A stretch of 64,000 nucleotides of DNA from Cryptomeria japonica (Eukaryota > Streptophyta > Pinopsida > Cupressales > Cupressaceae), in contig NC_081411.1 of the NCBI RefSeq assembly GCF_030272615.1, forward strand, positions 216,394,154-216,458,153, read 5' to 3'. This document shows positions 21,910 through 34,470 of the stretch, piece by piece. A model generated the notes under the pieces. The model saw nothing but the letters and a program-made list of their open reading frames with translations, did no database searches and was not told the DNA's origin. Each line of letters begins with the position of its first letter. Positions within the stretch are counted from its first letter, which is position 1. The translations under genes and the position numbers were made by a program.

Positions 21910-22780
21910 AGTATGACTTTGACCAATCATCTTCTTGCTTTTTTTAGGAAGAGATATTCTTGCAGTAGACGCCATTCCTCTCTACGTTATGCATAGTACC
22001 AAGATCATTCCTATCTTATACTACACAACAAAGAGGTTAGCTTATTTCTCCTCGTGATATTGCTTTTGAATAAAATGCACAATGATAAAATTATGACTCC
22101 ACCATCATAATGGGATGTCCTTATCACTTTTGTTGCATATAATTTATAAGATGGTTAAGAGACAACTAAAATGTTTAATAAAATGCTCAATGTGTGGCGA
22201 ACATCCACCACCACCTCTTCCTCCTTGAACAATCATTTATATTTAATTTATTTCGAATGAACTCATTTATTTTAAATCATATATTCTAAATGACCAGTAT
22301 TTTTTTAAAAACCTTCTAATGTACACCCATTCAACTATAATAAATATGAAACATTTTAAAAATTCTAATAACAATTATGAGATTTTTCACATAAACAACA
22401 TGAACTCAAAAGCCTTCACACATTAACATAGGTTCCTCGTTTTCCTCTTCTAACCCTTAATACTTAGCCATTCAAATTAATTCTGTAGCTTGGTCGGTGT
22501 GTATTTTAGAAACCAAAGTTGTAGTCCACGTATCTATATAAATTTTCATCATTCACCCTCCCTTACAACGCTTTCTCTTAGGCTAGTTTGTGTGTCAACG
22601 GAGATCGATAGTCTTTAATGCTTCGGGTGGCTCTATTCTTTTAGTAAGTTATTTTTCATATCGCGGTGAATGTATTTGTTCTTTTTATTTGAAAAACATA
22701 TGATCAGTCCTCTCGTCCATTCTAAGCTTGCTGCACTAGTACATTCAATTTGTCCATCATGGTCATCTGTGAACATTAAT
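21910..22780. other. Region downstream of the subtilase gene, no gene seen
   Basis: AT-rich, with no convincing ORF. It lies downstream of the 3' end of the minus-strand subtilase gene. Confidence 0.4.
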
Positions 22781-22860
22781 GTAGATTTCTTTCTTCTATG
22801 GTTAGAGGTGAACATTAATGTAGATTTCTTTCTTCTATGGTTAGATGTGAACATTAAGAC
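22769..22860. repeat. Two and a half copies of a 39-bp tandem repeat
   Basis: GTGAACATTAATGTAGATTTC followed by TTTCTTCTATGGTTAGA occurs twice back-to-back with almost no divergence. A partial third unit (GTGAACATTAA) follows. It lies about 240 bp beyond the subtilase stop codon. Confidence 0.85.
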
Positions 22861-23093
22861 AATATGTTAAAGTGCCTTTTGTTGCATATATGGTATTGGC
22901 TTTCAGAATTAATAGTTTCACTGGGAACTTCCATTCTTTTGGTATACCAATAAAAGAAATTTCCTGCAATAATGATAAAATCTAAGAACACAGCAATGCA
23001 TTGATCAGATTTATTTGAACTTACTAGTAATTATGATTTCATATATTACTTAACATTGAACAACTCATGAGACCAACACCTAGTTTCACCAGT

Positions 23094-26000
23094 TCACATG
23101 GCTGATACAGCAATGGGACTCCTCACTTTGTGAACTCCATCATTCCAAGTGTAGGACCCAAACACATATTCTTGGTTAAGTGGTTTCTTAAGAGTGAACT
23201 GAACTGTAAATGTTTGTTTCTCTCCTGAAGTTTGGAAAGAAAGTTTGTTAGGATGGATATTTACAGACACACCTGGTGGTTCATCCACAGAGACAGTGTA
23301 TTCACTCTTTCCACTCACATTAGTGACAGTCCTAGTGATGTTTTCTGTGTCAGTGAGGTTTGCAATGGCAATGGATGGGTAATTCAGATCACTAGATTTT
23401 GGAGGACTTTCTGGGCATTGGAAAGTGGTGTTTAGTGCATTGTTGGCATTGATTCCACTACTGCAGAGAAAGGTGAGGTAGTCCTCTATTGTGGCATCAT
23501 AAACAAGGCCTGGGTCTGATGCTTTGTTTGGATTCAGCTGGCCTGATCCATAGTTGAAGGGTGTAGCTGGAATTCCAGATGCATCTGTCATTTGACTGCC
23601 CCTGTTGTTGGTAATAACAGCTGCATGAAATAGAGTGCCCCATTAGTAGTTGTGATACTGTTGTCATTTCTGCAACAGTCCTTTCAAAAACTAGCAAAGA
23701 ATGAAATTGGTCTACCTGTGGTCATAATGGCAGATTTGATAGCAGCAGGGCTCCAATCTGGGTGGATTATTTTTAACAGAGCTGCTGTTCCTGCTACATG
23801 TGGGCATGACATAGATGTCCCAGAGATAATGTTGTATTTTACACGGCGATCATCTGCCAAAAGCTTTGTAGGAGAGGCTGCTTGGCTCCAAGCTGCTAGT
23901 ATGTTCAGACCAGGTGCTGTAATATCCGGCTGCAACAAGCAATACCACTTTTTGTTATTCTATTTTTCAAAAGTGTACTCTATGTGAATTGGGAAGTGAA
24001 CATTTTCCAAAAAGATCAACATAGATAGATAATGTTGCTTCTAGTTTAAATTGTATTCAAATTTTTTGAATTGATGTTTCGGATCACATCGTATGATCCA
24101 TCGACAGGATGATAGATAAACAGACCACAACACCATAAACACTGCATTTTAAATACTGATATTTGAGTGAAACTTATTATGAGCAGGGGACATGGATAAA
24201 ACGTTGTGGAAGTAGGATATATCAATTTTAGGTTAATGGGACTCTTTCTTGATATCAATGGAAAAGCCACTTTCATGCAGAACATACAAAGGATCACTTA
24301 CTGAAGATGCTTAGCGCTAATTCAATTCAATTAGGATCCGGGACATTGCTCACAGTGGGTTGCTTGGTGGAGTATCTAAATCTATAGACCAGACCATCAG
24401 ATGCTATTGGAAGAACATACTGGATGGGCTAAAACTGGATCTTCAAACGAGGCAGGTGGAATATGTTGAAAATCTAGGAACTTGTCGCTCTAATTCTTCC
24501 TCTGCTTCTTGATATAGATGCTAGTCAAGGTAGGATTGTGAGACTCTTCATGAACTTTTTCTTTCATATTTCTTAAACATCCATTTATATTACAGATATC
24601 TTTCACCATTGATTTGATTTTGAGTTTTGATGTAGATATTTTAGCCTTTATGTAATATATGTTCCTTTATCCTACATGATGGTTTTTCAAAAGTAAATAA
24701 TAATTAGGATTCCTCTTTGCATCCTACTTCCTCTTTTCCTATACTAAAACTTGTACATTCTGTACTTTAGTTGCACATCCCTTGCAGATACCCTTTCCCA
24801 TATGATATCTCCTCTCTGTTCTTGCTCTGAGAAGCTCGCATATTTTGACCCTGCCCCTTTGCCCTTATACGGCTAATGATAAATAAACATCTTCTACTAG
24901 TCAACATGGCATTGGATCTTAACACTTAAACATGACTTAATGTAAAACTTTTTATAAATTAATTAAAAATCGAATCTAATACCCCATTTACTGCTAAAGA
25001 AAAATAGAGATGAATTCTAAGTGACCTAAAGCGCAACTGGTAGTCTGTTACATGCGTTGTGGCATAATCAGATACCAACTAAGGATTGATAAGGCCTCAT
25101 TAACTTGGAAGGTAGGTTGCAGAGACAAATTTTGAATTATTTTTTTCTATATATAATTGTCTTTTATGTTTCCACATTTTTTTTATGTTCTCTTTAGCTC
25201 TCTTCTATATTGTTCTCTTTAGCTCTCTTCTATATTATTGATGGCTCATAGAATGTGATCTTCTACACAATCTAATTCAGAAACATCTAAACCCACAATC
25301 TCCAATTTGTTTAATTTTTACCTACACAAGTTTATGTTTGAAAATATAGAAATGCAATTGTTTTTCAACATTATTCTGGTGATGTTTTACCTTGAGGATG
25401 TTGGGGTTGAGCACATTAGGTCCCCTGGAAGAGAAAGCAGCCATGAAAGGAGCAGGCTTGGTTCCCAGTACAGTCTTTGCTGGAACAATTTGTGCAAGAG
25501 GCGCTGAAGTAGAATTGATGTATGCAAGTATGATTTCTGTATCATTAGAAATCACTGCAGTCCCTGGTAAAACATAAGCGTCCACCGAGATTTCTGCTCC
25601 ATTTGCTGGAAGATTACCAAGAATAACTGCAGCTCCACCAGCCCTCTTTACCTCTAGACCTTTTCCAACACGGGGGCCATTTCCTCTCAGGCAGAACACT
25701 ATTTTTTCCTTCACCTTCTCTGGGTCAAGAGACCCTGGAAGACATTGCCTACATTTCAAAAGAAGAGAAGTATCCTATCATATTCAGTAACAATGATTGG
25801 ATAAATCGTGGGTACAGGCAGGCTATATACATTACAGAGAAACAAATTTGGAAAAAGGGTATAATTTCATGCATCTTATGTTATTGTAATTGACCTGCAA
25901 AGGGGTAGATGATTTAGAGACATACCCAGCAGAGATATTTGTTTTGTCCACAGTAGGAAGAACAGCATCAGCAGCAAAGACCATTGGATAAAATTTATCC

Positions 26001-29000
26001 TCTAATTTGTACGGAGTCACAGTTTGGCCCTGCACAGATAAATGAGTTTTATTGTTAATAAGTATTCCATGCGATTCATTGCTCTAAGCGCCGTAAACAC
26101 TATTTTTAATTCACTACAAATTTAGACGTGAGATATTACGGCTGAATCAAAAAAATTGTTCTGTTCTGAACGTATCATAAAATTTCGAAACAGAGAGATA
26201 ATTTGAACATATAATTATGATCGGCATAATGAATGGTATTTTTTCTGAAAATCAAAATTAGAAAAATATATTTAAACTTTTTAAGATAAAATAAAAAAAT
26301 AAAATTTAAATGTGTGTATTTTTTGGTGCATGTGCATGTACGTGTTTCTATGCATAATTTTTAAATAAATTATATGAATATTTTTTACAAGTTTTATAGT
26401 GTAGATTATTGAGATGTGATTTTGTATTCATCCACTTTTTAAAAAAAGTGAATTTGTATCAATTATTGATTTTACATTAAAAAAAATACCTTGAATATAT
26501 GTATTATTATTTGTTTATAAATGACAATACAAACACTTACTCATAACATTACTTTATGAAAATTATAAAAATGTAGGAAAAAAAATACAAAATATAAGAT
26601 CAACTTTAACAAATTCACTTACTTTCACTTTGGTGCCATCACCAAGCAACACTGGTGAGGGAAAATTGCGATCCACACTATTAGCGGCCACGGTAATAAT
26701 CCAAGGAGCAACGTTTGATGTCGTGGCAGGCTTTGGCCCATCGTTGCCCGCACTGCAAGCCACGACGACCCCTTGTTTTACGGCATACAAGCTCCCCAAA
26801 GCAATTGCATCTCGAGAGTATTCCTCTGGCTTCCCACTGCTACCAATCGAAATGCTAAGCACATGAACACCATCACCCAATGCATCGTCAATGGCTGCCA
26901 ACATGTCAGCATCTGTACACGTGTTCTCACCGGCTGAATCTCCACCAGGGATGGGCCAACACACCTTGTACATTGCCAACCTAGCCTTGGGGGCCCCACC
27001 AGCAGCTTTTCCGGCAGCATAACCACCTAATGCTGATGCGTCGCTAACTTCTCGACCAGCTACAGTTGAGGATGTGTGGGTCCCATGGCCATCCCTGTCA
27101 CGGGGTGAGCGATAGTCGGGCGTGGCAGTTTGGTTTAGTGGGCCATAATACATTTCGTAGCCCTTCAAATAATATCGTGCTCCAATCAACTTCCTGTAGA
27201 CACACAAGAATCCACATTAAATGCTCTAATTTTATTTTAAAATAAACAACTGAAGTTATTTGGAATATACAAAATTTTAAATAACCACCTTTATTTTCAA
27301 TCATATTGAGTTATTTAATGTATTCTATATCTTTAAAATATAAATAATTTTTCACTAAATAATGCTAGTCATAATTGTCAATCTGAAACAAATATAATTT
27401 TTAATAAATGAATTGGAAAATCATTAATAATATAACATTATTATAATAAAATTAAATGCTACATAGCATATATATCTTTTTAAGTATTAGTAAAAAAGTC
27501 GTTCTCAAAGATACTATCAAATCATTATTCACACATATTTAAGGAATATGTTTATGTTCATAAGAAATAAAGAACAACACTTGATACATAACAATAATGA
27601 CCCTGAACCTGAGTAATTATTTAGACTAATTTAACAATGACATAAAAGCATAGTATATATGATATTCATATTTTTTTTATTGAGTGTTTGTTTCATAAAT
27701 CAAAATATTTTAAGTTTTTAGAATATATCAAATTGTATTTGAGATTACAATTAATATACTATAAATCATCCAATATCTAAGACAATAAAAAATTCTAATA
27801 TCTAAGACAACAAAAATTTCTAGTGGCAAGATTGTTAGATCAAGGAATTAGAATACACACTAATTTATAAGCACAAAAAGATATACTTTGTTTGAGTAAT
27901 CATAATGCATTTACTTTTCACCTTTTTATAAATTATACAATACTATAATGAAAAATATGATTCATTAAATATAGAAAGCTAAATTTAATTACAAAATTTA
28001 TTTATTGATAAATTTTATAATAAACAATATCTATAACCAAAAAATTCTATTTAGAACACAATTTACAAATTTAAAATAAAAAAAAAAATTATTTTATAAT
28101 TATCTAAATTTCTTCCAAAACTAAATACTTTATACATATGAAAGCTATCAGTATTCTTATTATTTAAAAAAAACTATTTAAAAAGAAAGTAAGACATTGA
28201 ACTAAATGTAAGCCACTGTAGGCACCTCATCATTCCTTAATAAAACTGTTTATTAAATACAATTGTTTATTCCGTGGTCCTTTCCCACTCAGTCTTCTAA
28301 TCTTTTTATTGTACCCTATTTCTCTCATTTTCCCTAATAATATTTAATAATTTCTCTTCTTGTTAAAAATAGCATCATTTTAAAAATACTTGTAAAGTTA
28401 AAAAAGATCTTGCACCCATTAAATACAATTTTTTAAGCCTGCTAATTTACATGGCCCATGAATTTGATTGCATGGAGATTTTGATGAATTCAAAAGAGCC
28501 AACATTGCATTGCAGAGGTGAAGTGATGGGAAAAAAGGAACACTGACTGCACATAGATATTATATTTATATTATCCAGTTCCACCCACCAACATTACAAC
28601 CCTGTAAATCTTCATGTGAGGTTGTAATGGCCAAACATTTTGCACTGTATTTCACACAGTGGGTCCACAGACTTAGGACTTTGGGAAACATGTATTATAT
28701 TCAATTCTTTTTATTTCTCACAGCAATATTGTATTTTAGTGTATGCCCAATCAAGATTCCATTAAAAAAAATTATCATTATAAGTTTGATGAATCATCTC
28801 AATCAAGAATGGAAAAAGTACACTGACAGGGAATCTCAGAAAACGTTTTGTCTTATTTCATGGATTCTAGGTTGTCTGTGTGTCAGCAACCCACACAGTT
28901 TCTATAAAACAATAATATTTTTTTGTGGATCTCAATGATGATTTGATTTGAAAACTCCCATCCAATAGTCTAATAATTGGTTTAATTTCTTGAATGGATG

Positions 29001-32000
29001 CCCAAAAGAACAGCTGCTTTTATTCAGTGATAAGAAAAAAATTCTCTGTTATGTTTTCGTCGTGAAATTGGGTATACCTTCAGAGATATCATAAGGAATA
29101 TCATGTTTGTTTTTAGATTTAATTGTGTTACTCTAGTTCTGTCTTTAGATTTAATTGTGTTACTGGTAGTTCTGTCTGTTATATTTCTTTATGTTTAATT
29201 CAATATAAAAAAAGAGTTGGTAGGTGAAGGAAGAAAACAAAGAAGATTGGTGGGTGAAAAAAAAATAAAAAAAATTAATGAATGAAAGAAAATATCAAAG
29301 AAGATTGGTAGGTGAAGGAAAAATAAAAAAGTGTACATTTTCATCATTGTATGGATCAGGGCTTTTTGAATAGATTTTGGTGGGTAGATTTGTGGTTGGA
29401 TTGCTTTTATAAATTATATAATAAAAGGGCAGTACAGATCGACTGTCCATTTTTGCAATAAACTGCTAGGAACGGCAGTACAGATTGACTAATGGCAGTA
29501 CAGATTGACTAACATGTATGTTAATAGTGCGTTTTACATCGTTGATTTTGCAATAAACGGTTACGATTGACTAACAAATCGCTATCACGCTGTATGAAAG
29601 ATCTGTTTTGAAACCAAAATAGCCCCAACCCAAATAAACATTCCTAAAAAGAAAAAACAAAAAAAATTAATGAATGAAAGAAAATATCAAAGAAGATTGG
29701 TAGGTGAAGGAAAAATAAAAAAGTGTACATTTTCATCATTGTATGGATCAGGGCTTTTTGAATAGATTTTGGTGGGTAGATTTGTGGTTGGATTGCTTTT
29801 ATAAATTATATAATAAAAGGGCAGTACAGATCGACTGTCCATTTTTGCAATAAACTGCTAGGAACGGCAGTACAGATTGACTAATGGCAGTACAGATTGA
29901 CTAACATGTATGTTAATAGTGCGTTTTACACCGTTGATTTTGCAATAAACGGTTACGATTGACTAACAAATCGCTATCACGCTGTATGAAAGATCTGTTT
30001 TGAAACCAAAATAGCCCCAACCCAAATAAACATTCCTAAAAAGAAAAAACAAAAAAAATTAATGAATGAAAGAAAATATCAAAGAAGATTGGTAGGTGAA
30101 GGAAAAATAAAAAAGTGTACATTTTCATCATTGTATGGATCAGGGCTTTTTGAAAAGATTTTGGTGGAAAGATTTGTGGTTGAATTGCTTTTATAAATTA
30201 TATAATAAAAGGGCAGTACGACTGTCGATTTTTGCAATAAACTGCTACGAATGGCAGTACAGATTGACTAACACAAATGTTAATCGCGCGTTTTACACTG
30301 TCGATTTTGCAATAAATGGTTACGATTGACTAACAAATCACTATCACGCTGTACGAAAGATCTGTTTTGAAACCAAAATAGCCCTGACCCAAATAAGCAT
30401 TCCTAAAAATGAGATTGATTTTGCAAACATAAAAAGAAAAAAGTTAAACAAACAAGTCATTAACTAAGGCTTAAAAGTCTTTACCTTGTTCAGCAGATTC
30501 AACGAACAGTGCCCACTGCCCACTGCCCTATGCCTAAAGTCTATTACTTTTGATTCCTGTGCGGCTTGAATCACGGGGTTTACAGCTAAGCTTTTGGAAT
30601 GTGATTGCACGTATAGATAGCTTTCAGTACAAAACAAACTTTATCCACCAAACTTTGGTAAAAAGAATTGATCGAGATAAAGAAATGAATTTATTCTAGA
30701 TATTTGTTTTTGGATTTATTTCATATGTTCTAACAATTAATTGTGAAAGATAATAACAAGTAATTGTGAAAGATAAGGCTGTATGATTGATTATAGTTTT
30801 ATGTTAATTGTCAGTGAAATTTTTAAAAAATGTAAAAAAGAATGCAACTGATGAAATACAATTCTTGATTATGACATCCCATCAAGATTCAAACCCAATA
30901 TATATAATAAATATAAAGTTTTAAAAATATGACTTCTCATATATCTCTCAAAAACCACTAAAATTTAACATGAAAAAGTGTTTAATATGAATCAGATGTT
31001 TAACCATTTTTTTTGATAAACTATTAATATGAATCAGATGTTTAACGATTTATATTAATAATTATTCTATTTGTTGCATTTTTTGTGGTTTTATAGGCAA
31101 CTGATGTTGAAATTCAACTGACTTACTTGTTGCAATGGGAAACATTGAAAAGCTCTCCTTCTTGACAGATGCCTTTCCATGAGCTTGGAATAGGAGGCAT
31201 TTTATCGTCTCCGAAGCTTTCAGACTCTGGCCAGATCCCTGCAATTCGGTTCTATTTTGCTTAGATTAAAAATACATATCCATTAATGAAAAGCCTATAT
31301 ACTTTCTATCTGTACATATGATTGACTTAAAAATGTATGTGTACCTGAGTCTAGGAGCCCAATTATTGTATCTTCCCCATAGTTTGCCTGTTTCCAGAGG
31401 GTGTTTGAAGAGGAAGACTCATCTTTCTGTGTCCCATTGTCTATACCCAAAAAACTCCATGACCTTGTGGTGTGCATCTTTCTTCCTTTGCTTGGAAATA
31501 CAGATATCACCCCTTCCATCTCTACATCCAGTATTTAGTAGTACATTAAATTGGTGGGAATGTTATCACTGTGAAAAAGTAGAATTTTAGTTAGGGCTGT
31601 GGGTGGGTGAAGCAGGGAGGTGAGAGAGGAAGGGATGGCAGTGAACTGTGGTTATCTAGCCAACTAAAACGTAACACATACAAGAAGAGTTCAGATAAAA
31701 AAAAGTTAAGTGTTCTTCTTCGTATATGTTGCCTTTTGGTTAGCTCAATCAATGTATCCATGGCAGTGTGGGGGAGGAGATGCCATTAAACTTCACCAAA
31801 ACCCAAATGATCACACTTTAATGCTAGAATACATTGACTGGTCTTTCATCCCTGTTTTGATGAGATTTACTTGAACATTACAAGTCAGTCAGTCAGTACA
31901 TTAAAAACAATCAGACCATGGATAAGCTGCAGTTTTTTTAACTTTTGGAAAGTATTTAAAATGCTGTCTATGATCAAGCATAGCTGGATAATCATTCACA

Positions 32001-33029
32001 TACTCAAAGCACAAGTAAGTCAGTACATTGAAATACAATCAGACCATGGGTAAGCTGCAAGTTTTGGAACTTTGGCAAGCATTCAAAATGCCATCTGTGA
32101 TCAAAGCATAGCTGCACACTCATTCACATACTCAAAACACAACAAAACCTATAATCTTTCATGTACTTTCAGCAAGCTCTTGTCCTTCATGTTCTTAGAA
32201 TGGTAGGTTTAGATAAATTACCAGGAAAACAACCCACATAAACTGCTACTTTAATAGCACGTGAAGTATGGCTTTTTGTTGTCCTTTTTGCATAATTACC
32301 TGATATGGCAGAAGCTTCTGCAGGAGAAAGTTGTGCTGCAAAGCCATTGAAAGAATGCTTGTAACTGTATAGCAATGATTCCCTTGCTTCATCCACACTA
32401 GCCAAGCCAACAAACGAAGAATTGTCATCACCTAATATTCTACATTAATAATTTTGATGCATTTACCATAACTCATGGCATAGATTACTGATTAATTTCT
32501 GGATTCTATTGTGTGCATTTACCATAACTCATGGGATAGATTATTGCTTAGTTTCTGGATTCTTCCGTGTACGCTTTGATGTAAACTAAAGCGTACATCA
32601 ACGTTAATTCAAACTAAAGCATACATCAACGTTAATTCAAACTAAAGCGTACACAGTGGAATCCAGAAACTAATCAGTAAGCTCCATAGACTGTGGAAAT
32701 CTAATCTCTCTTATTCATGTCATAGAGTTGCAAACCTTTCTTTGACAGAAACCAGCATAGAATGATGCATTTCAGTCACTTCCTCTGGCTGCAACCCGCC
32801 ATGGCCACCTGAATACACAACATATACCTGGAACAAACCATGCACCACACACCCCATTAAACCATTCATCACAAATCACAAGCCCAGTCAATACTCAATG
32901 TATATATACCATCATACATGCATGAATACCCACCTCCTTGGCTGATACACAACCAAAGAAGCAGCATGTCAGGAGCTCCAATACTAGCAGCATCACTACC
33001 ATAACTAGTCTAATCCAGCCTAAACCCAT
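23094..33029 (-). CDS. SBT5.6-like: Subtilisin-like serine protease, SBT5.6-like (ten exons, intact)
   Basis: Exons (minus): 32934-33029, 32736-32827, 32300-32439, 31345-31521, 31127-31238, 26623-27193, 25926-26029, 25391-25748, 23716-23929, 23094-23620. All junctions are GT-AG, phases agree, and the join is 2391 nt (796 residues) without a stop. Order: signal peptide (residues 1-30, ending V-S-A); inhibitor I9 prodomain (Y-V-V-Y-S-G-G to H-T-T-R-S-W); S8 domain with Asp167 (L-L-D-S-G), His242 (D-G-H-G-T-H-T), oxyanion Asn in S-A-G-N-D-G-P and Ser589 ([11 protein letters not shown]); a PA insertion ([14 protein letters not shown]); and an Fn3-like tail. Length and features fit plant subtilases. 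The blocks I-G-A-R-Y-Y-x-K-G-Y-E and G-G-A-P-x-A-R-L-A fit the SBT5.6 type best. A secreted apoplastic protease is expected; its substrate is unknown. Intron 5 is 3933 bp and repeat-laden. Confidence 0.93.
29274..30410. repeat. 392-bp tandem duplication (two near-identical copies plus a diverged third) in subtilase intron 5
   Basis: The anchor ATTAATGAATGAAAG occurs at 29274, 29666 and 30058, exactly 392 bp apart each time. Copies 1 and 2 are almost identical. Copy 3 is shorter with scattered changes and deletions. Each copy contains GGCAGTACAGATTGACTAA and the block GATTTTGCAATAAACGGTTACG to ATGAAAGATCTGTTTTG. This is recognisably the core of the MITE at 21738-21900. A MITE and flanking DNA seem to have been duplicated in tandem. 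Confidence 0.9.
31892..32145. repeat. 127-bp tandem duplication in subtilase intron 3
   Basis: GTCAGTACATT at 31892 and 32019 starts two copies, each containing CAATCAGACCATGG, AAGCTGCA, GATCAA, GCATAGCTG and TTCACATACTCAAA. They differ by point changes and small indels. Confidence 0.85.
32484..32680. repeat. Fold-back (inverted) repeat in subtilase intron 2
   Basis: The left arm ATTACTGATTAATTTCTGGATTC (from 32484) is the inverse of the right arm GAATCCAGAAACTAATCAGTAA (ending 32680). A partial second left arm is at 32538, and two ACGTTAATTCAAACTAAAGC units lie in the centre. It looks like a small fold-back element that has undergone internal duplication. No target duplication recognised. 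Confidence 0.6.
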
Positions 33030-34387
33030 CTTTCTGCAAAAGGAAAGCTATGAAATCACAATACTGTAGCAATACTAATAGCTAGAGAAAAGGTTCATCA
33101 GACACTAAAAGGACTGTCTGCAACACAAGAGTCTTGCAAACGGGAATCCTTATCCTCCACTGTCCTTTTTCAAAGCGTGCATGTGATTACTGCAAAAGTA
33201 AGCAAACAAAAAAGAAGGGCTCTCCAGTTGTAACAGTTGTGGTAAAACACTGCAACATATATTGAAAGATTAACCCACAAACAGACAGAAACAATCATGT
33301 CAAACTCTTTACCACCTACATTGAAATAGTTACCCATAAACAGACAGAATAAGCTTTTGATCAGTCCTTAAAAATCCAAAACAGAAACATTATCAGCATA
33401 GTTTTTAACTAAATCATATTAAACAAACAAGCTCACCCACTTGTACTTCTGCCACAGTTGTTGGAGAATCTTCCTGCACAAAAGTTCACATAACCCAAAT
33501 CCTCCACTTATTTATATTCATGAATTTCTATTCTTCCTGTGATGCTTTCTTTTATACGGTCATTTGAATATAAAAATAATTACAGTCAAGTAAGATTTTA
33601 AATAATTACAATCAAGAAAGACTTTAGAAATATTAGTGCACCTTTAATTAGTATTTTGTAACTTTTTTTTGCCTCCAATGTGTCTTTCTTTTAATCATCA
33701 CGGTAAATCTAGTCAAAATCTTTTCCTAGTCATGAATTGTTTGTACTGCATAATTCATGGGGAGCATGATATGACTTTTGTGTGTGGAGAGGGGAAACAA
33801 TGTCAAAGGAATTGATCTGGAATTATCATTGTTAATTTCATCATGGAGGAGATTCAGGTGTTTGAAAATTATGTGAGTAGTAAAGTTTATTATAGTGGTA
33901 AAAATATATATATTTAATTCTGATTTGTTTTGATGAAATGATTTAATGTAATTATATATTGATAAGTGGGTATTTTTATGTAAAGAATTTTTTTCTTGGA
34001 TTCTTATCTATTCTTATTTATATATATTTTTATGTATTTGATTTGATTTAATTAATTAATTAATTTATTTCGGATTATTCGTATAACACTTGGGTTCAAT
34101 TCTACAGGGCTTGGGATTAATCCCATTCAATTTCTTAACTCTTTTCTATTAATTATTGGGAGCTAATCTAGTATATATTTGTATGAATTATTGTTATATC
34201 TTGATATTTAAAGACATTCACTCCTATGATTAAACACATGAATTATAAATTTTGTCTATGATGGAGATGAGAACACAAGATCCATGATCTAGTGAGTGAA
34301 GCAAGTTTAAAAAATATTAGATATTTCAATAAGAAAAAAAACATAGATAGGTGTGTAGAATAATAAGATGTAATAAGAGCCTTAATG
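33030..34387. other. Upstream region of the subtilase gene
   Basis: Leader/promoter sequence out to about 33600, then AT-rich DNA up to the LINE remnant. No other gene seen. Confidence 0.4.
33508..33516 (-). promoter_or_regulatory. Candidate TATA box of the subtilase gene
   Basis: The minus strand reads TATAAATAA about 480 bp before the start codon. GT (in TGGGTGAGC near 33435) and AG (TTTTGCAG just before AAAGATGG) sites could remove a leader intron, which would leave a short 5' UTR. Inferred from position only. Confidence 0.4.
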
Positions 34388-34470
34388 TAGGTTAGACTAC
34401 CTAAATTACTGTTTGAATATTGGGAGGAGGAAATTTGGTCTTGTAAATTGCTAGCTTCTTCAAACAATTT
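34388..34470 (+). pseudogene. LINE ORF1 (DUF4283-type) remnant, left part
   Basis: The plus strand reads V-R-L-P-K-L-L-F-E-Y-W-E-E-E and then S-S-N-N-F. This is the W-V-R-L-P-x-L-P-x-E-Y-W block that precedes the zinc knuckle in plant LINE ORF1 proteins. It stops at 34470, where the LTR element is inserted, and continues in register at 52647. Confidence 0.6.

Noticed and set aside
22621-22650. CGGGTGGCTCTATTC as another GGGT transposon terminus
   Set aside because: Similarity ends after nine bases and no subterminal blocks follow.
25021-25110. tRNA gene or SINE head (AAAGCGCAACTGGTAG)
   Set aside because: An A-box-like sequence is visible, but no matching B box or cloverleaf could be drawn.
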